Shown here: positions 12,994-26,100 of the stretch, piece by piece
Position numbering within the stretch: the first letter of the stretch is position 1
Layout of the letters: each line of letters opens with the position of its first letter
Assembly: GCA_014773175.1 (NCBI GenBank)
Contig: VXCM01000217.1
Coordinates: forward strand, 310,001 to 374,000
Direction of reading: 5' to 3'
DNA length: 64,000 bases
Origin: Lucifuga dentata
Taxonomy: Eukaryota; Chordata; Actinopteri; Ophidiiformes; Bythitidae
The notes under the pieces: generated by a model
Seen by the model: the letters and a program-made list of their open reading frames with translations, nothing else
What the model was told of the DNA's origin: nothing
Databases searched by the model: none
Position numbers and translations under genes: made by a program

Positions 12994-13469
12994 TATAAAA
13001 GGAAGCATTCTTCCNTTTTTTTTTTTTTTTTTTTTGATACTTTCTTGATTTTTTGATATTTGAATACATTTACTGCTTAAACATATTTACTTATATTAAA
13101 GTAAAAGTTTAAGTACAGGCAGGTTACCATGGGTAAAAACAGCATACATGTCCCTCTGGAGATTTGTTGAGATTTTGGCAGTATATCATATAAGATTTTA
13201 GGGTAGATTTTGGCTCATTGCTGCCATTAGGTACATTCTGTTAATCTGCACCAAATCCTACACATCCTCCTCCTCCTCTTCCTCCTCTGCATCACATACC
13301 ACTGAAAGATGAGTGAGGGTGATATGTATGAGTGTTGAGTTGCAGAAAGGAAAAGATGAGGTGTTGGTCTGACATATAAGTGGACCCTCAGAGAGTGATC
13401 CGCCCAATCTGCAGAGAGAGCATGAAAGTGACGGAGAGATCATACAAAAGAGAAGGAGTAAATGGAAAC

Positions 13470-13501
<32 letters not shown>

Positions 13502-14452
13502 GAGGAGCGAGAAAGAGAGATTATGTGTAGACGTGAAGCAAATGAGTGATGAGGTCTGGTTCTTTGCTAATGTTCCACCGAGTGATCGCTCTTCTACTAT
13601 CCCAGCCAGGAATGAATGGCTCTCTGTGGACAAAAAGCTCCAAACCTGGGCAGGATCCGATGCTCGGCACGCTCTTCCTGACTGTTTTTCACATAGTCCT
13701 TACCAGGCTGAGAATGTTTCCTGCGTTTTATTCCAGTTCTGTCTTTTAATAGATATATAGAAGTTGGCCAATGAACTGCATGGTGTGTAAGTTGAGTTAC
13801 TGAATGAAAACCTTCATGCTGAATGAGTTTATATTTGATGTATTATAAGCTCATATGGTTGACAGATGCACCAGCATATTTTAAAGTTGGTTCTTATTTT
13901 TAGTGTGCAGCCATGATGATTTTATTCCGCTGATAAAGACCCTGAAAAGCAAAGTACATGTCCTTTATAGACACTGTACTAACTTAAAAAATGAAACTAC
14001 ACAGCTGGTACCTCAGAATATGGATATTAAATGTGATTAGCAAGTGCTAATACGTGGTCTGTCAGGTCAGTTTGTATTGACATGAAAGGATTTTTTAGCT
14101 GACACTTTTAAAGCTATGTTTGCGTCATATGAATGTGGCTCATGTAATATGAAAAAGCTGGAGAACACGACACATGACATATTCTTTCTGCAGCAGGGTA
14201 GTTATTCACATTTTAACTCAATGGAATGTGCACATGCAAAAGGGTTTTCTTTCTTTTTTTTGTTTTTTTTTTTTTGTTTGTTTGTTTTTTGCATTGGATA
14301 TTATGCACTATCTTGAGTCCTGGTGCACAGGGTGGATGGTGGGGTGTCTATTGTATTGTATTGTACTGAGAGAGAGAGAGAGAGAGAGGAGGAAATACAC
14401 AGCACAGCAGTCGATACTTAAAGAGGAGGCAAGATTTTTGCACATTTGTGCA

Positions 14453-14790
14453 AGATCAAAACTCACCATTAAATAAATACACTGACTGATCAGCTGACTG
14501 GGCTTACATATTAAATTTATTGATCACTGACACATTTTGAGCAGTTACAGTTCGATACCATACCGCTGAAATTTACCACCAGACTGAAACAGATCTTAAT
14601 TTTTGTGTGACGGTGTGTTTTATGAATAATCTCCCTGACATATAAGTAAAGAAATACTATAGTGATGCCTCTTTCAAGGCAAATGTCAAAAGATGCTGTT
14701 GAATGAGGGAACATGGCTGTGTGACGATATTTGCCCTTATCGACACATTAAGTACGGCGCTGTGTTTTATGAATTCCGCTCATGATCTTT
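14453..14790. repeat. dispersed repeat, copy A
   Basis: Shares ACACTGACTGATCA, TATTGATCACT, CTGAAATTTACCACC, GTGTGTTTTATGAAT and GAGGGAACATGGCTG in the same order with 58565-58930. No coding capacity; class not identified. Confidence 0.7.
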
Positions 14791-15789
14791 AAGTAAAAGC
14801 ACATGCTCCAAACATTAGACCACATTGCATCCATGCTACACCCACACCCAAAAATCTGTTTTACCATGACAGATCCACACAGTGCTATTCACAAATATAT
14901 CACAGAGGTAAGCAGCACTTTAACATAAGCACGGGAGAGATTTAGACGTTGAAAGGTATGGGCTGCTGTGTGTGTTTGTGTTGCTATGTACTGTGTATTT
15001 ATCACCGCAGGATACCTCCAGAGAGAGCAGGAAGAGGAATGGTTGTGTGAAGTGGAAGCTGGCTGGTCAGGGATCAGAGAACTGGCTCCCATGTGGGAGG
15101 AATTCCTCTCTGGAAAACAATCGGTTCTGGTGTAACAGAGCTCTTGATTTAAGAAGACATGTAGAATGTGTGTGTTTACTAGATTATCATATCAGCACTA
15201 AACGTGTAATCATTTTTCAGGCTAGATAAGTGCTGGAGATGCTGCAACAACTTGGGAGAGGAGTTTTCGTTATCCACTCGGTATGTCGGTAATGCTGTAG
15301 GTGCTTTTAGGGCTAAAGTTTGGAACTAAACTATTTTACTGAGAACTATCTGGAGTAGAAACTATGTCCCATCACGGAATTCCTTACTCATATTCCCACC
15401 ATGCTTCAAGTACAATGAAGATTATTGGAATTAGAGCAAGTGATGTCTACAAGTACAACCATGCGGCAAAACTTCACCATCGCACGCAACATGCACAACA
15501 ACAACAATAGAAGTTATGATGGGAATCAAAGTGATTTTCCTTCTTTTGCTTTGTTTTGTTTTGTTTTGGGGTTTTGTGAATATCCTGGAGTTGGAGAAGA
15601 GATGAAGAGATCCAGAAGAGAAAATTGCAAGCTTCAGAAAGAAAATTACTAACACCAGAAAAGACAAGAAAGAGCTCAAAGGGCGAAGATGGCCTTTTGT
15701 AAACTTGTGACCAGTCAGAGATGCTTGTTCTTACAAGCTCCACCCGGCAATTCCTGAACCATCAGAGATAATCTGCCCTGGACTAGGAA

Positions 15790-16380
15790 TTAAAGGACCA
15801 TACCAGCATTTTGCATGTTTGAGCCTAATGTATTCAATTTTCATACACGTAAGATCACTGACAATCATTTCCCAAAGCATACTACTAAACAGTGGGTTAA
15901 AAAAAAATTCCTACCTTCCAGATAGCCATTGGTTTCAGTTCATTCTGGTACGGTATTAAAATCAACTTGTTGATACTTGAAACGTTGTTGGGATAGGTAA
16001 TCCATCATCGTGTCATGTATATTCAGGTTCTTTCAAAGTTTCGTAATTTTACTGTTTAAGCGCAATAAAAAGCATGGAGTGAATGTATGTCTCCACCGGG
16101 GAATATAGTCCCTAAAGAAGACCTGCGTTTATCGAAAAATTTTAATGACTGTGACTTCATAAGGCTGCATAATTAGCAGGTGAAACATCAATTTTTAAGG
16201 TGGGTGTACCGCTTGAATATTTGATTTTGAAAGATTAGGAGGTTTTAAAAAATATCAGAAAAGCTGAAATACCTATCCTATATATCATATCCTTTGGGAA
16301 ATGATTGTCAATAACGTTATGTGTATGAAAATTAAATATATTTGGATCAAACTTGCAAAATGGGTGGTATGGTTCTTTAA
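15790..16380. mobile_element. TTAA-ended inverted-repeat element, copy 1
   Basis: It is 591 bp and runs from TTAAAGGACCATACCAGC to ATGGTTCTTTAA. The terminal inverted repeats extend through the CATGTTTGAGCCTAAT and ACTGACAATCATTTCCCAAA blocks, over 80 bp. It has no open frame for a transposase, so it is non-autonomous. TTAA at both ends fits a TTAA-specific transposase such as piggyBac, by inference. Confidence 0.85.
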
Positions 16381-18152
16381 GAAATGATTCAGGAGCTGTA
16401 GTTTGGGTAACAAAATGAGTCCAGGTTCCATTCTGGTGTGAAAGGCACAAATGGTTTCATGCGAGCATTGACCTATATGATGTAAACTTTGGAAAATATG
16501 CTGCTGACAGTTTATCCTCACAGACTTATGTCTTTTCTAGACAGTTAACATGATGCTCTTCTGCTGCACATACCAACATTGACTCTTTTGCTTTGAGAAT
16601 AGATAATATATGACCTGTATTCTGGTTTCGGAGTTTCAGCACCAAAAGACTGGAACCATGTAACCATTGTACTGTGTGCCATATGTGCAACAAAACCCCA
16701 CATCATTACATTTATCATTTCATTGCTCCCCAAGTTTCCATAAAATGTGTTTAGTTAGTTCAACCTTATGTTTGTGTTGCGTATATTCTCCGGCGTAAGA
16801 AATCCATACCATACTGTTGAGGGTTTTAAATTTTAGAGTGTGTGGAGAATCAATGCTGCTTGTTCCCAGACTCAATGGGAATCCTTTCCAGTCCAAACTT
16901 TGCTTTATTCATATACAATATGTATTTCATATGAACATGACAACCAGAGTCCTACGACCTACCTATTGCCATCTCCAGAGTAGGACACAGATCCCTCTTG
17001 TTTGTAAAAATGAAGGTACAAATGTAGGCCATGATGAACTCACCCTTTGGCCAGGTGGGCGGCCAAGGGAGTTTAAATCTCACTAATTAGATTTAGCGAA
17101 AAGGACGGGGTCACCAACCATGTGAGCGTGTCTGTGTGCTTATGTTTGTCCAGTCATCATCACCACAGGTGGCTAATCCATCACAACTGACAGAAAGATA
17201 TGAGGAACACCCAGACGTAAGATGAGATCCTGAAGATGGTGTTAGTCTTAACATTGTACTGCATCGGAAGTCCCAGCAGTGATCTAAAATCCCCGACGAG
17301 ACTGACCAAAGGAAGAGACGTGAACCCTAAAAACCACAACGGTCCACCCGTGATAACAGCACAGTACAAAACTGGGACAAAGCATCTAATATCCTATAAG
17401 AAGAGCAGTGTTTTTTTGTTTTTTTTTTAAGTTGGTAGTATTAGCGTGTTATATAGTCAATAGATATGTGTAATGATGAAGACTTGTTGTGGGACAGAAG
17501 GTAGGAAGGTTGTTGCCGGATGTCTGCTACGGTGGTCCTGGGTTCTGTGGGGTTTAGGGCCAGGGCAAATAGAATTCAGCTGCATGAGATCATTATAACA
17601 AGACTAGACACAATGAATATGTCTTTCTCGTCCTTTCTTTTTTTTTCTTCATTTTAACCTCTTTTAGCTAGGCGAGCGGCACATCTAGTGATTACAGTGT
17701 CAGTGTGTTGAGCCAAAACTTTGATCAGGATTAAATATCTCAACAACTCTTGTGTTGATTTCTAAGACGTTTGTTGCAGACATTCATGGTCTCCAGATGA
17801 TGAATTGTAAGACTTTAGCAATCTGACTTTTTGTCTAACATCACCAATAGGTCAAAATTTATATTTATGTAACATATCAGTTCATGACAAGGTTCAGTTC
17901 CAAGCACAGATAAGCCAAAGTGTAAGTAAAGCAGAGGCTGACAGAGGATGAAGTATACACATTTTATTCATGTGTGTTGTATACACACATGAAGGACACT
18001 AGCGTGGAGATACTGTCCACTTTTAGTCTTCCATAATTTCCTGTGTCACATTCATAGTCACACACATCCATAGATTTCTATTAACTTAGTTAGTTAGTAG
18101 CGTAACTCAACTAGTGTTTTGCTAGCTAGCTTACTCAAGGTCATTTTGGCAA

Positions 18153-18616
18153 TACAGGTAGTCCCCGGGTTGCATTCTCACGGCTGTTCATAAGTCGGAA
18201 CAGTTACATAAGGTGCATATCTAGCATATATATTTTACCTTTCTATACGTAAGAAACTGGATTTACGCTTTGGAGGCATGGTTACGAAGGTTACAAAAAA
18301 GAAAAAAAGGCAAAACACAAACAACACACACAACACGGTGTTTACAGCGAGCGTGATNAAAAAGAAAAAAAGGCAAAACACAAACAACACACACAACACG
18401 GTGTTTACAGCGAGCGTGATCCGATTTAAAATAGCGACGGCCACTACACCGCTGACAACCTGCAATGTTTTGGTGTGCGTCATAAAGCAGTGCGCTGTTC
18501 ATTATTATGAATCGTTGTATGTAACTCAAATGTTTGATTTAATAGGCTTTATGGCAGTCAGTTCATAAGTACAGATTGTTCGTAAGTCGACGTTCGTAAA
18601 TCAGGGACTGGCTGTA
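18153..18616. mobile_element. inverted-repeat element flanked by TA
   Basis: The left end TACAGGTAGTCCCCGGGTT and the reverse-complemented right end TACAGCCAGTCCCTGATTT match. Inner blocks TTCATAAGTC and TTCGTAAGTCGACGTTCGTA repeat the type. TA at both ends would fit a Tc1/mariner-like target. The internal sequence includes an N-joined duplication. Confidence 0.65.
18296..18420. repeat. 62 bp direct duplication across single N (18358)
   Basis: 18296-18357 equals 18359-18420; probable contig-end overlap. Confidence 0.9.
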
Positions 18617-19177
18617 GTGGCTGTAACAGAAGTTCTCATTAATTATCCCACCAATCAAATTTTGTTTGAATGTGATTCTAATTTGATGTAAACGTGACAC
18701 ATAATATGTCGTGAGAAATAAAATCTACTCGAGTACTGAAATATTCAACAATCGTGACAGATTATAGAGTACGTTATTTTCACTGTGGATTATCCTGTCT
18801 TCATTAAATAAACCAAAATGAATATTCACACTAAAACACTCTTTTGAATTCTGTAAAACCAGAGTTCAGAGTGTTGCCTTATGGGAAGAGACTGTTTCAG
18901 GGAAAGGCTGTGATGTCATGAGCTCTCCTGGATCTTGGCTCAGCTTCAAGACTTCAAGATCTGAGGGAGAATGCTACTTTTAACAAGCTCCATAAACGCC
19001 ACCAAACAATGTTACGGGCCAGCATAAACCTTCAGTCAGAGGCAGGACCCCGGCACAGCAGACATTTCCCTTTTGTATTTTGCAAGGAAATCTTTGTTTT
19101 ATTATGGGATTTAGGAGTGTTTTAATAGATTTGGTCAGAGCATATAATGCATATTTCTGTGTGTGAGTATAAATATT

Positions 19178-19206
19178 TGTGTGTGCGTGTGTGTGTGTGT
19201 GTGTGT
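19178..19206. repeat. (GT)n microsatellite
   Basis: Short GT run with one GC interruption. Confidence 0.85.
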
Positions 19207-19934
19207 TACAATAGTGAGGAGGATGTTTTAGGTAGGTGAGACAAATTGGGTCAAAGGTTGGATCCTGACCTCTGCCTGTTGTGTCTTTGTGTAAACAGTT
19301 TAAAGTCCTTTGTAGAAGGAAAAATGTAGTCTGGATTCATGTCTAAAGTGTGTGTTCACATGTACCCTCAGTATGTGTTTGTGTGTGTAACTTTGCAGGC
19401 TGGGTTTGATGGCTTGCGTGTTTAACTGCCATTTGAAAACCAATACTACCCACTTGACCCTCCAACATTCATCAAAAGGCCTCTTTTGACCTCTGAACCT
19501 AAATTACAACCCCTGTCAACACTCCTCTCTTCTTCTCTCTGTATCCATGGTTTCCAAACAACCTTGAGAAGAGCCATTTTTAAGTGTGATCTCATCCTCT
19601 GTATCTGTAATCTACAGTATAAAAGCAAATTACTCTTGCAGATGCTCAATTTTTATCGCACTCTGGAACTCATACGATGTCGTGTTATGATGTGTGATAT
19701 TTGGACAAGTGCAAACGTATGGGCTTGTCAGATGACTGCATTATGGGCATTATTGTGACAACAGAAAGTCCCTTAGCTTGTATATAACAGCTATGACACA
19801 TTTAAGTTTCCTTTCATGCACATTTCATGGCTTTCTGGGTGTGTTGGCGTGATGCTTTTGAATCCCTTCTGCCTCATGGGCCGTTGGGCACCAGTGGACC
19901 ATCCGTCTTTTACCACATGTCTGTTTTCCCTCAG

Positions 19935-20123
19935 GTGTCAGCCACAGATGAGGATCGTGGATCGTTTGGTGCTATAACCTACACCCTGGGATCTGGATCT
20001 GGAGGCGCTGCACCGGCTCAGTTTACCATAGACAAGGAGAGAGGCCAACTGTGTACCACCACAACTCTGGACCGGGATGAGGGACTAGACAAGTTTGACT
20101 TGTCTGTCACTGCCACGGATGGA
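19935..20123 (+). CDS. dchs1: dchs1 window exon 1 (second half of EC6)
   Basis: Acceptor ...ttttccctcag and donor GTATGA. It is 189 nt, phase 0 at both ends, and begins [12 protein letters not shown] and ends SVTATDG. It carries the calcium-ligand ATDED and LDRDEG motifs of a cadherin repeat. It starts mid-repeat, so an upstream coding exon must exist; none is visible in the preceding 19.9 kb. Confidence 0.9.
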
Positions 20124-23100
20124 GTATGAAGACTTTTACCCTAAACTACATCTTCTGATTAGTAGTTTTAATGTGTAACTTTGTCAATTTACCAGACAGA
20201 TCAGTCTTTTAAATTTTGTGGAATCACATCCTGATTTATCTTTATTGAAACCAGCTGATGAAGGAGACCAAAAATGTCAAAGCAGACAAAAGTCAAATTC
20301 TTCGTAGCTACAGGGGACATACTTCAGCTAATTTGTCTTGCTTCACGACAAAACACATCGACTTCAGAGTGTTGACACTCTTTGTGATGAAATCTTCAAG
20401 CCGATGGCAAATTAAAGATGTGTGCAGCTGAACTCAAATAAATCTCTTCAAAGGGACATGGAGTCCATGTTTTAAAGAGACAGCATCCTGTCCCTTTCCC
20501 AGCATTTTCATAAAGTAAAGGGAAGCAGCAATGGCATGGCAAAGCAATCAGACGAAAACAGAGGGAATGTGCAGAGAAGGTTGAAGTAGGAAAACAGATC
20601 CCTTTAGGCAGTTGATTTAAATTACTGTACATAACACCATCTATCCATTTTCCATACCTGCTTTTTGATGTGTAGGGTTGTAGTGGGGCGGAGTTTGTCC
20701 CAGCGATTGTTGGGCGATAGGTTCGGTAGGCCCTGGTCATCTTAGCTTAGCTTATCTATCACAGGACTAACACATAGAGACAGACAAAACCATTCACATT
20801 CACACCTATGGCAGTTTAGAGTTTCCAGTTCACCTAACCTGCATGTCTTAGGACTAGGTTAGAAATCCAGATCCCTCGCTGCATTTGAACCCCAGGCCCT
20901 TCTAGCTGTGTGTTGTTAACCACCTTGCCACCTTGTAAGATACCATTCCACTTAAATTCGATGCCATACTTGACCATTAATGGTGTCATTTACACACTCT
21001 TAGCTCTGGGATCCTGCTATCTCCATTGACCCATACAATCTTAAAGTATCAATTAATCACAATAGATGCTCATAAAGAGGCATTGAACCTGTACATAGAG
21101 TGCTATAAAACATTCATTCTGCATTTGACTTACATTACAGGCATTTAGAGTACAAAAGAATTGTTATAAATTCATTATGTTATTTTTATTATTGCTAGTG
21201 GTAGTAGCACTATCATCTTACATGTTTTGTTGATGGTACGTTTCCCTTGTTCTATAACTTACCACCAACCCTCACAACATATCTTCACTTCCAGCCCCAG
21301 CTAGATCCCAGCTCGATCCAGCTGGTGTCTATTCCCTTCATCTCAGCTAGCTCTGCTTTTAATGGTCTCATAAAAGCAGGCCAGCAAATATAGTGTAATG
21401 AGTGCAAAGTCTTCCTGTCACTGACAAATGCGTATGGCTGTTGATTGGCTCCATATTTCAGGATTCTTCAACAGAGAACTCTTTTTTTTTTCTGTCTTCC
21501 CTTCCTTACAGCTGCTTCATTTTTACATCATGGCATAAATCTATTGTTGCAGATTCGTAGCATGAAAGTCCTGGAATGGTGCCTGTCACTAAGGGATAAA
21601 AACAAATCTGAATGTTGTCTTCAGGGATATAAAGTGCAGGAACGGAGGATATGCTGTAGCAAAAATAATGACTGTTATGCTTTAATGTCTATCTGTCTCA
21701 ATAAACTAGTCACTTAAGTTCCACAGTGTCATTACAAAACCTTTTATAAACTGTTATAATTATTTTATGTGAAGATTTGGAATCAAATCTATAGTAAAAT
21801 TATACACCAAATTCGTTTTCCAGGGTGGTCTGAGCTCAGTGGTCCGCGTAAGGATCTTGGTAGTGGACATCAACGACAACCGACCCGCCTTCTATCCCGT
21901 CCTCTACACAGCCAGCCTCAGTACCCACAGTGCCCCGGGAACCTCTGTCGTCAAGGTAACAGCCAACGACCCTGATGCTGGTGAAAACAGCAGGGTGACC
22001 TACCGCATGGTAGCTGGAGGAGGATCTGCTTTCTTCACCCTCAACAAGGACACAGGTACGTGTGTGTGGTGTCAATGATAGAAAAATAGAAATGAAGAGT
22101 GATTCAGCAGTTTTTGGGCTAACCAATTAACTATATTCATCTACAGGTGTGATCTCTCTCTCTCGCTCGCTCCATGGCAAAGCCAACACTGTCATCTCCA
22201 TGGTGATATCTGCTGAGGATGGTGGCGGTCTCACAGCGCTGGTTAATGCCAGGGTAAACGTGAGCGTTGTCGGCGGTTCGATGGCACCTCCCATTTTTGA
22301 ACAGGCGCAGTATTTTTTCACTGTTTCTGAGGATGTTCTCAGGGGTACGGCTGTGGGACTGGTCCGTGCTGCTACCAAGACAGGTGAGAACACGTGTAGT
22401 CCCAGAATCCTCGTTGACTTTGGTCATTTCAGCCTTGCTTTTTTCAGCTTACTCTGCAGGCTTTGTCAAGGGGAGCTTGTTTTATGTGACTTACCTGACG
22501 AGGGAAAAGCATTCTCTTCTTTTTTAACAAGTCCCAGGACAGAAATGCACAAATGGAGGGGAGAATATACAGCGCCTCACCTCTCACGCTAGCAGTTGTA
22601 CAAATACTCAAGCAACAAGAGTATACACTCCATTAGAAAATCGCATCCGTCACACAGCGCAGGCTTCACTGAGGATTGTTTTCACTGTGGCCAGACTTTT
22701 ATTTTCTCACAGTATTAATGATGGGGAAATGGATTTGGATGGGCTATAATTCTGAGTGGGAGTCAGGAGTGAAGTCTACTCAGTGGCGTAGTGGGTAGAA
22801 GTGCACTCATCTCGCCTCCAATGCTTTCAGTGACTCTGGTATCTCATCTACTTTGAGTAAATCCAGTCCTCCATTAACACTTTAAAAGTAGTGGAATTTT
22901 ATGTGTTCTTGATGTGTGCTCTTATGTAAAGATAAAACTCTTTATTCAGTATGTTTAGAGTCAAAATCTATCTATCAAACACTCAACAAAAGATTATTCT
23001 TCCCTCTCTCTCTGTTCCTGATTTTCTGTCTTCCCTTTAGGTGTTTCTAAGGAAATCTTCTACTCCATCTCTTCTGGAGACCCAGACGGTTACTTCACGG

Positions 23101-26100
23101 TGGACAGTGCTTCTGGTACCATTCGCACAGCCCTTCCTTTAGATCATGAGACTTGCTCCAGTCTGGACCTGGAGATCCAGGCACGCTATGGGTCTCCTCC
23201 AGCGTATGGAACCAGCCGGGTGCGGATTACCATTTCAGATGTCAATGACAATGCGCCCACCTTCCTTCCATCGTCCTCTGAGTCACTACTTTTACCCGAG
23301 ATCACCAAAATGGGGACTGTTATCTACCGTATTCAAGCTACCGACAGGGACTCTGGTCATAACGGACAGCTCAGCTTTGACCTGGTTTCTGCTGGAGCTG
23401 CAGGCAGTAGTGGGCAGAGGACATTTGGTGTTGACCGAGGCAGCGGGGAAGTACGTCTGATTGGAAGCCTGTCCTATGAAAGCATCCCTCGCTACGACCT
23501 TCAGGTGGTTGCCAAGGATGGCGGCGCTCCCCAACTTAGCTCCACCTTCACTCTTGTAGTGCACATCCAAGCACAGGATGCGCAAGGCCCACACTTTGAC
23601 ACCCTGACCTACCGTGTGGAGTTACGGGAGAACACACCTCTCAACACACGTTTTCTCCAGGTTAGAGCTCTCAACAGAGAGGCTGCTGGGAATGGTGGTG
23701 GNCCTCTCAACACACGTTTTCTCCAGGTTAGAGCTCTCAACAGAGAGGCTGCTGGGAATGGTGGTGGTTCCTCCTCATCATCCTCTTCCTCCTCTTCTGT
23801 TTCCTACCGGCTCAGGCCTGATGGCGATGCTGCTGGGTTTGGCATCATGCCAGATAGCGGCTGGCTGTTTGTGCGTAGTTCTCTGGACCGTGAAGTGAAG
23901 GACATGTACCTGTTGACTGTCCTGGCCACCTCAGGAATCGGAGGGACGGGCAGGACTGGCAGTGCCACGGTGAGAGTGTCGGTGACTGATGAGAATGATA
24001 ATTCCCCCAGACTGAACCAGGAGAGGGTGTTCCTGGCCGTCAGAGAGAACCTGTTGGCGGGGACAGGTTTTGGGAGGGTCTCTGCAACAGACAGAGATGC
24101 AGGACTTAATGCTCGCCTCACCTATAAGCTGCTGCACACTGACCGGCACTTCCAGATCAACTCCCAGACTGGTGAGGACCATGACTTTCTTTCTATCATC
24201 CATAGAGCTGGAATGTGGCTATAAAAAAAAATTACCGTAGTTTCTTCACTGATGGACAGCAGCAGCTTTGGAGATTTAGAGTCAGTAAGGATGAATATCT
24301 ATGGTGTCCATTTTTCACAGCACAAAAAAGTAGCAAAACTTCTGAAATTACTTTTTGCTGCATAAACCACTCCTCCACTTTCAATCCACTTGCTCAGGCT
24401 TTGATACTCACACAGTTTTGGGTGGAATATCTCTTTAATCATGAAGCAGTTTGTGTTGTAATTGTATTACACAACATGAAATCTAGTTACTGAGCAGTGT
24501 AACTACATCGTAAGCAGCAGTAATACCAGCATGATTTCCCTCGAGGAGTTCGTGTTTGGCAGTTTGTTTGTCAGAAATATTAACATGGCAACTATTCTCT
24601 AACAATTCTTATATTGCACTCTGTAATGCATTCATAATAATGTAACGCCCTACAACTTGAGCTGTGCTGAGGGCTTTGCTTCCTCTTGTTGTTTTGTTTA
24701 GGTGAGATCAGTACCCGTCTTCCCCTGGACAGAGAGCAACAGTCCAGCTACCAGCTTATTGTGGTTGTACAGGACGGGGGCACGCCCCCTCGCAGTGCCA
24801 CCGGAGCCGCTCATATTACTGTGCTGGACGAGAATGACCATGCCCCCACTTTCACTCATGCCAGGCCGGACAGAGAGCTGCTCATGCAGGTGAGGATGAA
24901 GGGAGATAAAGAAAGGACTGATATGCATGCTGCTTTAGACAATGAGAGAAAATTATAAATATGACCTGCCTTGGTTTCAGCTTGACCATTTGTATGTATT
25001 GTAAGTGTTAGCTATGATGTATCACCAACAATCCTACTTGTGTTTTCCTGAAAGCTTAATATTGTGGAAGACAAAGAAAGGAGGAGAATGAAAAATAAGT
25101 GACAAAATATTGCAAATGTACTCCAACAATACAGATAAGAGTCATATTTGGAATACTGTGCTCATTGCTCAGGCTGTAGCAAGATATAAAACAGGAACAT
25201 TTCTGCAAAGTTGTTCCTTAAAAAGTACAAATAGCCACATTTGTGAGCAATGTATTAGTGTTCAAAATATTCTCATTGTGTTCTGAAATATCAGAGAGTG
25301 CATGACCAATTCATATAGATGATGCTCTGCTTCTGTTGCAGGTGATGGAGGGACTTTCATCTGGTACAGTCATGGGGACAGTGACAGCTAAAGACCCTGA
25401 TGAGGGAGAGAATGGCACCGTCTACTACTTGTTATCAGGTGAGTCATCAAGAATAAACTGCACCTGCATTGCTTTAGATCTATCTACTTCCATTCTTCTT
25501 AATCTTAATGTCCATGTCCGTTCTGTTCTGAAGGCTCCAGAGCAGAGCGTTTCTCTCTTAACCCGACTAGTGGCGAGCTGCGTACTGCTTCCCCTCTGAG
25601 ATGGGCGGAGCGAGCTGAGTATACCTTCACTGTGACGGCTGCTGATCATGGAACACCGGGTCTCAGCTCCACCTGCCAGCTACGGATACAGGTAAGCATG
25701 AGGACATATTCGTATCCATTGCGAGTAAAACTCCTGCATTCAAAACTGTACTCAAGAGACGCCAATTCAATATACTCAAGAATCCAAGGTAGAAGTACTA
25801 ATTTTGAAGAATGATCCCTGATGAACATATAAATATACAGTTTTAGTGCATGTAGATTGTAATAAGATAAGTTCAGGAATTTAATACTAAAAATAACCCC
25901 AAATTTCTATGGATTTGAATGCTTTCAGCTCTTGTTGAAGAATTACATATCCCTTTACATTAGAGTACATTTTCCAACCGCTTCTCTTTATCCAAAATCT
26001 TCTTCTTGTCACTTCTCGCTTCTCCTAAACATTCCCAAATTATCAGGCAGAGGAACAGAGAGGCTAATCGCAAACTATCACATCTTCCATTTCCCTCCTT

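Larger units (their letters stand above)
1..19934 (+). other. long non-coding stretch, read as a dchs1 intron
   Basis: No exon with cadherin motifs, splice-site pair and in-frame phase was found on either strand. The short open frames here are low-complexity, microsatellite or repeat-derived. Since 19935 begins mid-repeat in phase 0, the stretch should be the 3' part of the intron after the exon(s) encoding the signal peptide and EC1-6. Identified repeats are listed separately. The rest looks like unique intronic sequence, with purine- or pyrimidine-rich tracts near 840-900, 10740-11100, 12340-12500 and 13470-13520. Confidence 0.7.

Noticed and set aside
13380..13760. 126-codon open frame with an Arg-Glu run
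   Set aside because: The RE run is a GA-repeat translation, no domain is recognisable, and there are no splice or promoter signals.
22384..22592. Extension of the dchs1 reading frame beyond window exon 3
   Set aside because: A GTGAGA donor sits at 22384 and the cadherin sequence stops there; the next exon at 23041 continues the repeat in phase.
22783..22825. TGGCGTAGTGG resembling a tRNA A box
   Set aside because: No B box or cloverleaf follows, so neither a tRNA gene nor a SINE could be supported.
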